Assembly (NCBI GenBank): GCA_944320845.1
Contig: CALUJA010000013.1
Span: 1-64,000 of the forward strand
From: an uncultured Phocaeicola sp.
Lineage (GTDB): Bacteria; Bacteroidota; Bacteroidia; Bacteroidales; Bacteroidaceae
Direction: 5' to 3'
Length of the DNA: 64,000 nt
Below, one piece after another: positions 17,801 to 25,130 of this stretch. The notes below the pieces were generated by a model. It did no database searches and was not told the origin of the DNA. It saw only the letters and a program-made list of their open reading frames with translations. How positions within the stretch are numbered: position 1 is the first letter of the stretch; each line of letters begins with the position of its first letter. A program made the translations under genes and the position numbers.

Positions 17801-18010
17801 TCCGTTCTCGTCACTCAGTGCAATGCGGCTTCCCTCCAGAACATTTACTACCGCACCTGCTACCGGATTGCCTTCGGCATCGACTACCCTACCTTTCAAG
17901 ACTCCTTCCTGAGCCCATGCGGATGCAGACGCCGAACTAAAGAGGGCTGCCGCCAATGTCAGCCGGCACATCCCTTTAGATATCTTGTTTTTCTTATATG
18001 TCTTGTTCAT
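14810..18010 (-). CDS. SusC-like TonB-dependent transporter (pair 2), atypical TonB box
   Basis: Outer-membrane TonB-dependent transporter of about 1066 residues. I place the start at the ATG at 18010, which gives a signal peptide ending near ASAWAQ (residue 34) and a 17-nt gap to the upstream SusD. A longer frame from 18067 would overlap that gene. Domains: signal peptide, carboxypeptidase-regulatory-like domain (about 36-110), plug (about 130-240, with LVIVDDVERDLSFLD and YGMRGANGAIIVTTKRG), then a 22-strand-type barrel. Where pair 1 has VVVVGYG, this protein reads IYMHTAPVPFGR, so the canonical TonB box of SusC proteins is not visible. It may use a divergent box. It should form the importer with the following SusD. 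Confidence 0.92.
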   Translation of the reverse strand: MNKTYKKNKISKGMCRLTLAAALFSSASASAWAQEGVLKGRVVDAEGNPVAGAVVNVLEGSRIALSDENGFFSLKKVAPNDEIYASCVGYLPATETATELDGGFTIVLKEDTDIYMHTAPVPFGRKPMKYMTEATSVVTGEELEKHPVTVLQNAFTSTVTGVETYEKNSEPGWSETLFYIRGLRTMNNNLANDGQIAEKPLVIVDDVERDLSFLDAYPIESITILKDAAACAIYGMRGANGAIIVTTKRGEAGKTKIDFTQEVGFQALSGIPESQNSYNYALTKNQANYLDGMAPAFSDYDIEMYRRVCNGEQLTGMDRYKYFNTNWHDTMLRNLAPQYRTNLQISGGNARARYYVSFSYLRQEGLYDTEWTNYNEGYSTQHTLNRYNLRSNIDIDVNKYLNVSLDLGGRIDNISQPGIDTWNLFTWGAGENLPINPVYTPDGHFFFPTDSDSKNGAAQIAGRGMEKNRRRNLYTTITATGDLGELVPGLKANVTFSFDSYETFQQVQQADIDGFYYNFRADVNDVSQYTYQRMRTAKSLPNPTTSPRDYYYNININGGFSYNNVFNKKHWVDARAFVRTYQNVVRGQYSSNRYLSYNAQATYVYDSRYIASGNLSYMGNDNFDPDERYGLFYGSSLGWVLSEEPWFKNKATNLLKFRVSYGRAGMSDIYTTADGVPATRYPYQSVYTEGANRYNFGTSQAGYSGIYESLVGNSNIKWEISDMVNVGVDFDFWNKKLYGQIDLFKEWRSNILITRSTVPTGMFGVAVPQDSYGKAESKGLEVTLGHMNKIGDFTYHIQGMLTWNTNKITDMDEVAPDYAYQAKTGNRINQSQLLTWEQWASDPALIPESHQDAIDHPEKYPWHAAGKYQLGNAIFKDTNGDRIIDTYDKEPMGYTKIPELIPTLNIGFEWKGFDARAILTAYLNRTVGCRENMDYGFGWGGTSTHEVTNTWGYYTDDPTDPRNVNAKYPRLSNSFSSIDRNYPYNESTIWVVNGDFLSLRNVEVGYSLPKKWIAKANITKCRIYFSGYNLCNWSHLPDGFDPENPLNYIWNYPKTKSFTFGINVGF

Positions 18011-18027
18011 AATCTTGAATCTTAATA

Positions 18028-19836
18028 TTAGTTCCATCCAGGATTGTTCTCTATATTCGTCTTCCAAACTTCCGTTTCCGGTATCGGATACAGATACATT
18101 CTTTCTTCAAACACACGGTTCTGAGCAATCTTCCGCGTATAACGGACTTGTCCGTTCTGAAGAGTCACATTCACTCCGTAGATATCACGGGCCAAAGCTT
18201 CCTCGGCCACATTCCATCGGCGCACATCCCACGCACGGTGGTCTTCAAAGGCAAGTTCCACCGTACGCTCCTTACGGATAAAGTTACGGACAGCCTCTTG
18301 GGAATTCAGGTCGGCCCGGGTCGTAAGGTCGAGTGTCAGGCCTGCGCGGTCGCGGATAGGCTGAATCTGCCGCAGCGCTTCCTGATAATTCGACGGATTG
18401 GCCTCATTCAAGGCTTCGGCATAGTTCAGCAGAATCTCAGCATAGCGGAAGAAAATCCAGTTTCGGTAAGCCGTTCCCCCGTGGTCATTGGTCAAAACAT
18501 TTTCAGGCATATACTTGCGCAGGTAATATCCCGTAGGCGTTGCATTGGCATTGCCCCGCGGATTGTCACGCTGACCGGCAATAACGCTGATTGTTCCGTC
18601 GCCCCACGCAGAGCCGTGAAACAATACAGAGGCGGCCAGACGCGGGTCGCGGTTATAGCAGGGATTGGCATCGCTGTAGTTTACTCCCGACTTCACGGCC
18701 GGAGCAGGCACTCCGTCGGCCGTAGTCTGGCTGTATACCGGAGCTCCGGTTGCGTCATACTGGGCAAAAGGCGACTGCCCGTCGGCCAAATCATACATGT
18801 CAACCAAGTTTTGTGAAGGACACAAGCCACCGTTTCCTCCTTCTCCGACAGGCGTATCATTCTGTACATCCGCCCATCCGAACATGCCGTCGTTTCTCCA
18901 GAATATGACCTCCGGGTTATTTCCATAGTCGGTAGCCGGAGTCAGGATGGCGTTGACATAATTGTTTTCCGCCGTCGCATTGCCATCTTCATATAGGCGA
19001 AAATCATTTCCATAGTCGTCAATGAAACTTTTGGCCGCATCGGCAGCATCCTGCCACGTAATGTCAGTCTCGCCGGCAAAGCGCGGACTTGCCATATAGA
19101 GCTTGATGCGGCAGGCCAGCGCACGGGCGGCAGGCTGCCATGCACGGCCTGAAAGATTCGCCTTGTCTGCTCCAACCTCGGCTACCGACAGCAGGTCGCC
19201 TTCATAGTCTGCCAGTTCCTTCAAGATAAAATCCTGTACATATTCCTTTATCGTAGGACGCTCCGTATAGGCGGACAGCAAGTCACCGTCGGGGTCAAGC
19301 ACCTCCGTCACCAAAGGCACCGTGCCATAGCGCAAGAACAGCTCCCAATAAAAATAGGCACGGAAGAAATGCGCCTCGGCCTTATAGATACGCAAATCGC
19401 GCTGATATACCTCGCGGCTGTCTTCCGCCGACTGCGGAACGGCATCAATGTTTTCCAGCAACATATTACACTTGCGGATGGCACGGTAATAGCTTTCCCA
19501 CGTTTCGGTCAGCTCATTGGCACCGCTGCTTGCATAATAGTTGCCGATGTTAAAGCTTTGCCGGGTGCCTGCCGTGGCATAGCTGGTTTCGCCCAAATCC
19601 GTGGCAGAATCCATCCAGGAATTGCTTATGCGGCAGATTCCGCGCCGCAAGAAGTTATAGGTATCATAATGGAACATTTCCATATTCGTCCAAGAACCGA
19701 AGGTTTCCTCTTCCGTCAGTTCATTACTCGGCTGCTTGTCCAGGAAACCACCGAACATGTCCTCACACGAAGTCAGCACCGTGCCCGAAACTGCCGCAGC
19801 CAAGAGAGTATATACGAATGTCTTTCTCATTTTCAT
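18028..19836 (-). CDS. SusD/RagB-family glycan-binding lipoprotein (pair 1)
   Basis: Outer-membrane SusD-like lipoprotein of 602 residues with lipobox cysteine at 24 (VLTSC). Family landmarks are RKCNMLLENIDAVPQ (TPR helix), FFRAYFYWELFLRYG, RYAEILLNYAEALNEANP and RKERTVELAFEDHRAWDVRRW, then the terminal LYPIPETEVWKTN. It follows the SusC of pair 1 by 12 nt and precedes the SusC of pair 2 by 17 nt, all on one leftward mRNA. Sequence differences from the pair 2 SusD are large, so it is a distinct binding protein rather than a recent duplicate. The ligand is presumed to be an arabinan fragment. Confidence 0.94.
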   Translation of the reverse strand: MKMRKTFVYTLLAAAVSGTVLTSCEDMFGGFLDKQPSNELTEEETFGSWTNMEMFHYDTYNFLRRGICRISNSWMDSATDLGETSYATAGTRQSFNIGNYYASSGANELTETWESYYRAIRKCNMLLENIDAVPQSAEDSREVYQRDLRIYKAEAHFFRAYFYWELFLRYGTVPLVTEVLDPDGDLLSAYTERPTIKEYVQDFILKELADYEGDLLSVAEVGADKANLSGRAWQPAARALACRIKLYMASPRFAGETDITWQDAADAAKSFIDDYGNDFRLYEDGNATAENNYVNAILTPATDYGNNPEVIFWRNDGMFGWADVQNDTPVGEGGNGGLCPSQNLVDMYDLADGQSPFAQYDATGAPVYSQTTADGVPAPAVKSGVNYSDANPCYNRDPRLAASVLFHGSAWGDGTISVIAGQRDNPRGNANATPTGYYLRKYMPENVLTNDHGGTAYRNWIFFRYAEILLNYAEALNEANPSNYQEALRQIQPIRDRAGLTLDLTTRADLNSQEAVRNFIRKERTVELAFEDHRAWDVRRWNVAEEALARDIYGVNVTLQNGQVRYTRKIAQNRVFEERMYLYPIPETEVWKTNIENNPGWN

Positions 19837-19848
19837 AGTTCGCCTTAA

Positions 19849-22800
19849 TTAGAATTGAATGTTAACGCCGAAGTTTACGGCTTTCATAATCGGATAACGG
19901 TTTGAGCCGTTGCTTTCCGGATCGGTCAGACCGTCCAGATGATCCCATGTAACCAGGTTGCTGCCGTTTACATACACGCGGCACTCCTTCATACCCGCCT
20001 TCTTAATCCAGTTTTGGGGCAGCGAATAGCTCAGCTCAATATTCTTCAGACGCAGGAAAGCACCGTTCCGCAGGAAGAAAGAGTTCTCACGCTGGTTGTG
20101 GTTTCCGTATGCATCATAGTGAAGAAGCGGATAAGTGGCGTTCGCAAGGTTATACTCCTCGCTCATCGCCGGATTCCAACGCCCCAGATGATGTTCTTTC
20201 ACCTTGCCTCCGTTTACGAAAGCATACATGGCCTCCGCGTCATAAAAGCGGGAAACATGGTCTACCCCCTGGAACATGACGCTGAACCCGATGCCTTTCC
20301 ACTGCGCGCCCAAGGTCAGCGCATAAGAGTTCTCGGGTATATCGCTGTATCCGATAAACGTTTCGTCGCGATCATCAATGAAGCCGTCGCTGTTCATATC
20401 CCGGTATTTCAGGTCTCCCACCTTCACATCGCCATAGGTAAACTTCGGAAAATCCGGATTGTCAAGATCGGCCTGTGTTACGAAGCCGTCGCACACCAGT
20501 CCGAAATATTGATTGATGGGGTGTCCCTCTTGCTTGCGGTAGGCCGGCTTGCCGCCCGGCTCGTCCATATCAATGATTTCGTTGCGGGCATGAGAGAAAG
20601 TGAATCCGATGTTATAGTAAAACTCTTTTCCGATGCGGTTGTTGTGCTTCAACTCCAGTTCCACACCCTGGTTGCGAGTCTTACCCAGATTTCCGGCAGC
20701 CATGTTCACGCCGACCCACTGCGGACGCGACTGGTAAGTGGTCAGGATATTGGAACGGCTTTCATAGAAATAATCAAAAGACCCGTTAAGCAAACCGCTC
20801 CACAAGCCGAACTCCAGACCGACATTATACTTGCGGGCACGTTCCCATGTCACATTGAAGTTCGGATACTGACTTTCAAAAATACTGGTTATCGTATGGT
20901 TCTGCCCGAAGCGGTAAGCGTTGGCAAGCTGGGTCCATACCGGCTCGTAAAGGAAACGCTGCTGAACTCCGTTCACCAGATACACATCATTACCGACTTC
21001 TCCATACGAACCGCGGAGCTTCAGGTTATCAAGCCACTTCGATGTTCCTTCCATAAACTTTTCATTGGATATGCGCCATCCCAAAGAGAAGGAAGGGAAA
21101 AAGCCGAAGCGCTTGCCTTTGCGGAAGTTTTCCGAGCCGTTGTAACCGAAGTTCACCTCGGCCAGATAACGGTCGTCATAGCCGTAAGTGGCGCGTCCCA
21201 CCAAGCCCTGATAACGTTTTGCCAAGTCCGCCTGATAGCGATAGTCGTTTTGATTGTACAGCACCATGCCCGTCACATCGTGTTTTCCAAACTTGCGCGC
21301 ATAGTTCAGCTGCAGCTCCATGTAGAGTTTGTAAGTAGTAGTCTGGTCGTTTCCTGCGTATGCCAGTTCCGTATCGTTATTGAACTGGGTATATCCGTCG
21401 ATGGAATTATAGTTGTTCCGGTCGGTCAACTCATAGGTTGCAAAGTTTGCCGTAAACTTACGGTTGTAGTAAGCGTCGTAGTCGAACGAGGCCATACCTT
21501 TTACTGAAAGCCCCGGAGTAATCTTATGCAAGTCATAATTGACGATGAAGTTCGTTTCATTGATAGTGTTTGTCGCGCGGCTGAATCCGGCTTCCGCCAA
21601 CCGGCCTACGATATTGTTCTGGTTCTGCGAATTTCCTCCATAGAGAATCTGCTGCGGCTCTCCCTCCTCACCGATGGCATAGCTTACCGGAAACAGCCAT
21701 CCGGGGGTATGGTTCAGCTCGTAGAACACCTCACTGTACGTACCGTCCAGCCGTTCGTCGGAGTTTGGCGTGCGGCGTTCCTCAAAGCGGGTACCGAAGT
21801 TTACCGAGATAGTCAGGTCATCTGTCACCAGGAAGTCCAGATTACCGCGGAAAGCATAACGCTGATAGCTCGAATTGGAGCTGTTTCCATACTGGTCGGT
21901 ACTGAAGTTGCGGAACAAGCCCTGCTGGTTATAATATTCCGCCGAGGCAAAATAACGGATACGCTTCGTTCCGCCCTGTACGTTCACATTATACCGCTGA
22001 GCCGGAGCCGAGTTGCGCAGCACCGTATCATACCAGTCTACGTTGGGATAGAGCATGGCTTCCACTCCGCTCAACTGACCGTTTCGGGCTTTCCGATACA
22101 TGTCAATGTCGTAAGCAGTGTATTGGGACGCCAGTCCGTCATTGGCACGCGCCTCTTCCAGCAATACCACAGAGTCGTAAGAGTCCAAGTAAGTGTCTTT
22201 TCGGGTAGGGCTTTGTATCTGCCAGTTGGCGGTGAGACTGACCGTCGGCTTCTGTTCTTTACCGCGTTTGGTAGTAATCAGCATGACGCCGTTCGCCCCT
22301 CGAACACCATATACGGCCGTAGCCGAAGCATCTTTTAATACTGATATAGATTCGATATCATCGGGTGCAATCTGCGAGAACTCACGTTCCACTCCGTCGA
22401 CCAATATAAGCGGCTGTCCGTCGCCTGCAAATGTGGCGCGTCCGCGGATATAGATTTGCGCGTCGTCCGCCCCCGGCGCACCGGAAGTCTGCGAGGTGAT
22501 TACACCCGAAATCTTACCAGCCAACGCCTGCGATACGTTGCCCGACGGAGATTTCAACAGTTCTTTGGAAGAAACTTGCGAGATGGCACCGACCACACTC
22601 TCCTTTTTTTGCGCGCCGTAGCCTACGACCACCACTTCTTCGAGCACTTCCGTATCTTCTTTCAGCGTAACTATCAGCGTATTTTTGCCCTGCACGCTGA
22701 CCTCCTGAGTCTGATAACCGATGTAGCTTATCTGCAACACGGCATTGTCGGCCACCGTCAGCACAAAGTTTCCGTCGAAGTCGGTAATCGTTCCGTTGGT

Positions 22801-22974
22801 AGTACCCTTCTCCAACACACTTGCTCCGATGACGGTTTCCCCCGTCGGATCCTTCACTATTCCCTTTACTTCCTTCGTCTGGGCATAGCTACCCAATGCC
22901 AATAAAGCAAAGAAGACTGTCACAAGCAGCCGGGGAAATCTCCCCGGTAGCCTATTCGTTTGTTTGTCTCTCAT
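19849..22974 (-). CDS. SusC-like TonB-dependent transporter (pair 1)
   Basis: Outer-membrane TonB-dependent importer of 1041 residues. The signal peptide ends at GSYAQ (about 31). A carboxypeptidase-regulatory-like domain covers 36-108, the SusC signature EEVVVVGYG is at 112-120, the plug spans about 125-235 (LILVDGVEREFSQIAPDD and YGVRGANGVMLITTKRG), and the barrel runs to the terminal aromatic VNFGVNIQF. It should import oligosaccharides across the outer membrane using TonB energy, with the adjacent SusD as lid. It follows the SGBP gene by 10 nt and precedes SusD by 12 nt, so the block is one operon from the promoter at 24843. Confidence 0.95.
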   Translation of the reverse strand: MRDKQTNRLPGRFPRLLVTVFFALLALGSYAQTKEVKGIVKDPTGETVIGASVLEKGTTNGTITDFDGNFVLTVADNAVLQISYIGYQTQEVSVQGKNTLIVTLKEDTEVLEEVVVVGYGAQKKESVVGAISQVSSKELLKSPSGNVSQALAGKISGVITSQTSGAPGADDAQIYIRGRATFAGDGQPLILVDGVEREFSQIAPDDIESISVLKDASATAVYGVRGANGVMLITTKRGKEQKPTVSLTANWQIQSPTRKDTYLDSYDSVVLLEEARANDGLASQYTAYDIDMYRKARNGQLSGVEAMLYPNVDWYDTVLRNSAPAQRYNVNVQGGTKRIRYFASAEYYNQQGLFRNFSTDQYGNSSNSSYQRYAFRGNLDFLVTDDLTISVNFGTRFEERRTPNSDERLDGTYSEVFYELNHTPGWLFPVSYAIGEEGEPQQILYGGNSQNQNNIVGRLAEAGFSRATNTINETNFIVNYDLHKITPGLSVKGMASFDYDAYYNRKFTANFATYELTDRNNYNSIDGYTQFNNDTELAYAGNDQTTTYKLYMELQLNYARKFGKHDVTGMVLYNQNDYRYQADLAKRYQGLVGRATYGYDDRYLAEVNFGYNGSENFRKGKRFGFFPSFSLGWRISNEKFMEGTSKWLDNLKLRGSYGEVGNDVYLVNGVQQRFLYEPVWTQLANAYRFGQNHTITSIFESQYPNFNVTWERARKYNVGLEFGLWSGLLNGSFDYFYESRSNILTTYQSRPQWVGVNMAAGNLGKTRNQGVELELKHNNRIGKEFYYNIGFTFSHARNEIIDMDEPGGKPAYRKQEGHPINQYFGLVCDGFVTQADLDNPDFPKFTYGDVKVGDLKYRDMNSDGFIDDRDETFIGYSDIPENSYALTLGAQWKGIGFSVMFQGVDHVSRFYDAEAMYAFVNGGKVKEHHLGRWNPAMSEEYNLANATYPLLHYDAYGNHNQRENSFFLRNGAFLRLKNIELSYSLPQNWIKKAGMKECRVYVNGSNLVTWDHLDGLTDPESNGSNRYPIMKAVNFGVNIQF

Positions 22975-22984
22975 ATATTATGAT

Positions 22985-24793
22985 TTAATTGTTAGCAATA
23001 AAAGGATATGTCTTTATTGAAATTATATCGTACCAACAGCCATCTACCGTCAAGAACATCGCCCACTGATTTTGGTCTGCGGGGAAATTGTCGGCCTGAT
23101 AAGTATAAGGTGTTATCGTAGAATTCCCCGATTCAAATGAAGCGGCATAACTAATATTAGCTCCTTTTCTTTCAACAGACAACGTAACTAACGCACCATC
23201 AGCAGACTGCATATTTTCTATTCCGTCAACTTCGGTCATATATTCTGCATTATAAATGTTACCCCATCCAAATAAATCATTACGTAAAATCAATAATTCA
23301 CCAGACGCATCATACCCCACTTCTGTCGGATGTAAGCCGGTTGTAATGACTGTTACATAATAATTCCATATATTCGCCTTACTCGAATGGTCATAGAATT
23401 GGAACTCAACCTTACCATCTCCATTAAATAAAACTTTTGGTGTCCATGCTCCCCACCATGCGGTTGAACAATCTTGCGCTCCAACAATATTGCTTCCCCG
23501 TGAATACAAGTTAGATACATAGACTTCTTCCGGGTCAATCTCCAAATAAGCCTTTTCTACAGACAAGAATGCACCAATAGCTCCTGTAGGACAATCCGTA
23601 ATATTCCATTTACATGTCATTTCTTCCCCAGAAGTAGTCGTTACAAGCCCATCTATTGTCAAGGTCGTCCCTACACGTTTTACGGTCAAATCAACCGTAG
23701 CGTCTATCATATCCTGATTATAAGTAGCCCAATCATACGTATATTCCGGCTGATATAATCCTGTCCCATTACCAATCGGCGTTGCCATATTGTCCTTCCA
23801 GCCATAAGCATCTGAACGAACTCTATAATACTCTACATATCCGTCTTCATTGGGCAGTTTCCCATTAGATATTCCCAATATCCAATTTTCCCACGCATTT
23901 GCACCCTGAGCATGGTTAATAAAATGATAATGGAATTCACAATCTCCACTCTCCACATTTATAAGAGGAGAATAATCCATAAAGAAGCCCGAGCTGAAAT
24001 CTTCTTGACCAACAACAATCATTCCCGTCTCTTCTCCCGGTTCCTCTCCGCCCGGGTTCGGATCCTTCAGTTCCGGCTTGGCTACTTCTGCATCCGTAAT
24101 CAGGTTTTTATAGACCGTAACCTCATCTATCCACATCTTAGACGGAGTTTCTTCCGAACCATAACCGAAATAAAGCCGTGGAGCTGTGGTCATAAAGTCC
24201 ATTACTTCTCTGGCTTTGGCTACTTCTTCGCCCTCACCCGGAGCAATCGTTCCGTCCACCGCTACACCATCTATATATATGGCATAACCGTGGGGCTTCG
24301 CTGCCACGGCAAACCAATGCCATTCGCCTGCCGTAAGCAGCAGCGAATTGGCGTTCAATTTCTCTTCATTGTAATATAAATCCGAATTTCCGGTCAGTCT
24401 CAGTTTGTTTCCGGCCTCATCCGAAAAGCAGAACACAGAGGCATTCGCATCTTCCGCATTCAGCTTAACCCATCCGGTCAGCGATGCTCCGGTCTGAAGC
24501 GTGTTATACTGCAACGGGTTGGCATAGGAAACATAACCACCGTCCAGTTCCAAAACCACATCCAGCTGCGGGTCAACCACCACTTTGGGTGCCTTGCCCC
24601 CCTGATAAATCCCTATTGAAACATCAGAGCCCAAATCGTCGAAGTCATACGACGCAAGCTCCGTAAGATTCGGCAGCTGCTGATTACCGGAAGGAGGATC
24701 CATTTCTCCCCAGTCTTGGCAGGAGCCTAAACAAAAGGCAGTAAATACTGCGACCAACAAAATCGGCCATTTTCGCCATCTCTTTGCCCTCAT
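22985..24793 (-). CDS. Surface glycan-binding lipoprotein: LamG-like plus two tandem beta domains
   Basis: Outer-membrane surface lipoprotein of 602 residues with no catalytic motif, first gene of the SusCD operon, so the expected role is a surface glycan-binding protein. Lipobox LGSC with Cys25. Residues about 45-238 are a concanavalin/LamG-like domain (TGWVKLNAEDA, GEWHWFAVAAKPHGYAIYIDG, KMWIDEVTVYKN). A Pro/Glu-rich linker (about 240-256) leads to two homologous domains, about 258-428 and 437-602, which align as GQEDFSSGFF with GAQDCSTAWW and AWENWILGISNG with IWNYYVTVITTG. The DNA of the last two domains (22985 to about 24020) is clearly more AT-rich than the first domain, as if swapped in. 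Ligand binding is inference from position. Confidence 0.85.
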   Translation of the reverse strand: MRAKRWRKWPILLVAVFTAFCLGSCQDWGEMDPPSGNQQLPNLTELASYDFDDLGSDVSIGIYQGGKAPKVVVDPQLDVVLELDGGYVSYANPLQYNTLQTGASLTGWVKLNAEDANASVFCFSDEAGNKLRLTGNSDLYYNEEKLNANSLLLTAGEWHWFAVAAKPHGYAIYIDGVAVDGTIAPGEGEEVAKAREVMDFMTTAPRLYFGYGSEETPSKMWIDEVTVYKNLITDAEVAKPELKDPNPGGEEPGEETGMIVVGQEDFSSGFFMDYSPLINVESGDCEFHYHFINHAQGANAWENWILGISNGKLPNEDGYVEYYRVRSDAYGWKDNMATPIGNGTGLYQPEYTYDWATYNQDMIDATVDLTVKRVGTTLTIDGLVTTTSGEEMTCKWNITDCPTGAIGAFLSVEKAYLEIDPEEVYVSNLYSRGSNIVGAQDCSTAWWGAWTPKVLFNGDGKVEFQFYDHSSKANIWNYYVTVITTGLHPTEVGYDASGELLILRNDLFGWGNIYNAEYMTEVDGIENMQSADGALVTLSVERKGANISYAASFESGNSTITPYTYQADNFPADQNQWAMFLTVDGCWYDIISIKTYPFIANN

Positions 24794-24842
24794 AATACTG
24801 ATTTTTTTGGTTATTAATTATTTATATCAAAATTTAATTATG

Positions 24843-24850
24843 CAAATGTA
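24843..24850 (-). promoter_or_regulatory. -7 box of the SGBP-SusCD-SusCD-GH43 operon
   Basis: On the minus strand TACATTTG matches TAnnTTTG, 49 nt upstream of the SGBP start. It is separated by 20 nt from the proximal half of the operator. No TTTG -33 element is present, as expected for an activator-dependent promoter. Confidence 0.75.
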
Positions 24851-24870
24851 CTTTTATAAGATTTTATAAC

Positions 24871-24901
24871 GGTGGATAAAAAGCTACAAAAGGTGGATAA
24901 A
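24871..24901 (-). promoter_or_regulatory. Putative HTCS operator, copy 2 (perfect tandem repeat)
   Basis: On the minus strand the decamer TTTATCCACC occurs twice, at 24892-24901 and 24871-24880, exactly 21 bp apart (two helical turns). It is the best-conserved of three such sites in the locus, all in the same orientation as transcription and all 20-21 bp before a -7 box. Confidence 0.8.
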
Positions 24902-24915
24902 TGGATTTTTCAGAC

Positions 24916-24963
24916 AGAAAAAGAGCGGGCGGAAATGAGTCTTTTACCCTCATTTCCGCCCGC
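24916..24963 (-). terminator. Terminator of the HTCS gene
   Basis: A perfect 15-bp stem (24925-24939 with 24949-24963) is followed on the minus strand by TCTTTTTCTG. It ends the leftward HTCS transcript before the operator of the SusCD operon. The rest of 24964-25130 holds no gene that I can see. Confidence 0.88.
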
Positions 24964-25130
24964 AAGCACTGTTTTTCAATGGTTTAAAAAGATAATAAAA
25001 GAATCTCGCTTTTCATCGTCCGTCCACCCCGCATTGGGGAGCAGAAACAAAAGACATATCACCGCGGCCTCAAGAAATCGCGCTTACGGCAGAAAAAAGT
25101 TCGTTTGCCGAAGAAAAGATTTTTCTGCGC

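Noticed and set aside
17953-18067. Start of the pair 2 SusC at the upstream in-frame ATG 18067
   Set aside because: It would overlap the SusD coding end by 40 nt and put 19 non-signal residues before the signal peptide; ATG 18010 gives a normal signal peptide and 17-nt spacing.
19939-21507. A 522-codon open frame antisense to the SusC gene of pair 1
   Set aside because: It lies wholly inside a well-supported SusC gene on the other strand, has no ribosome site or recognisable domain, and similar antisense frames occur opposite other long GC-rich genes (13284-14555, 25167-26330, 26415-27860).
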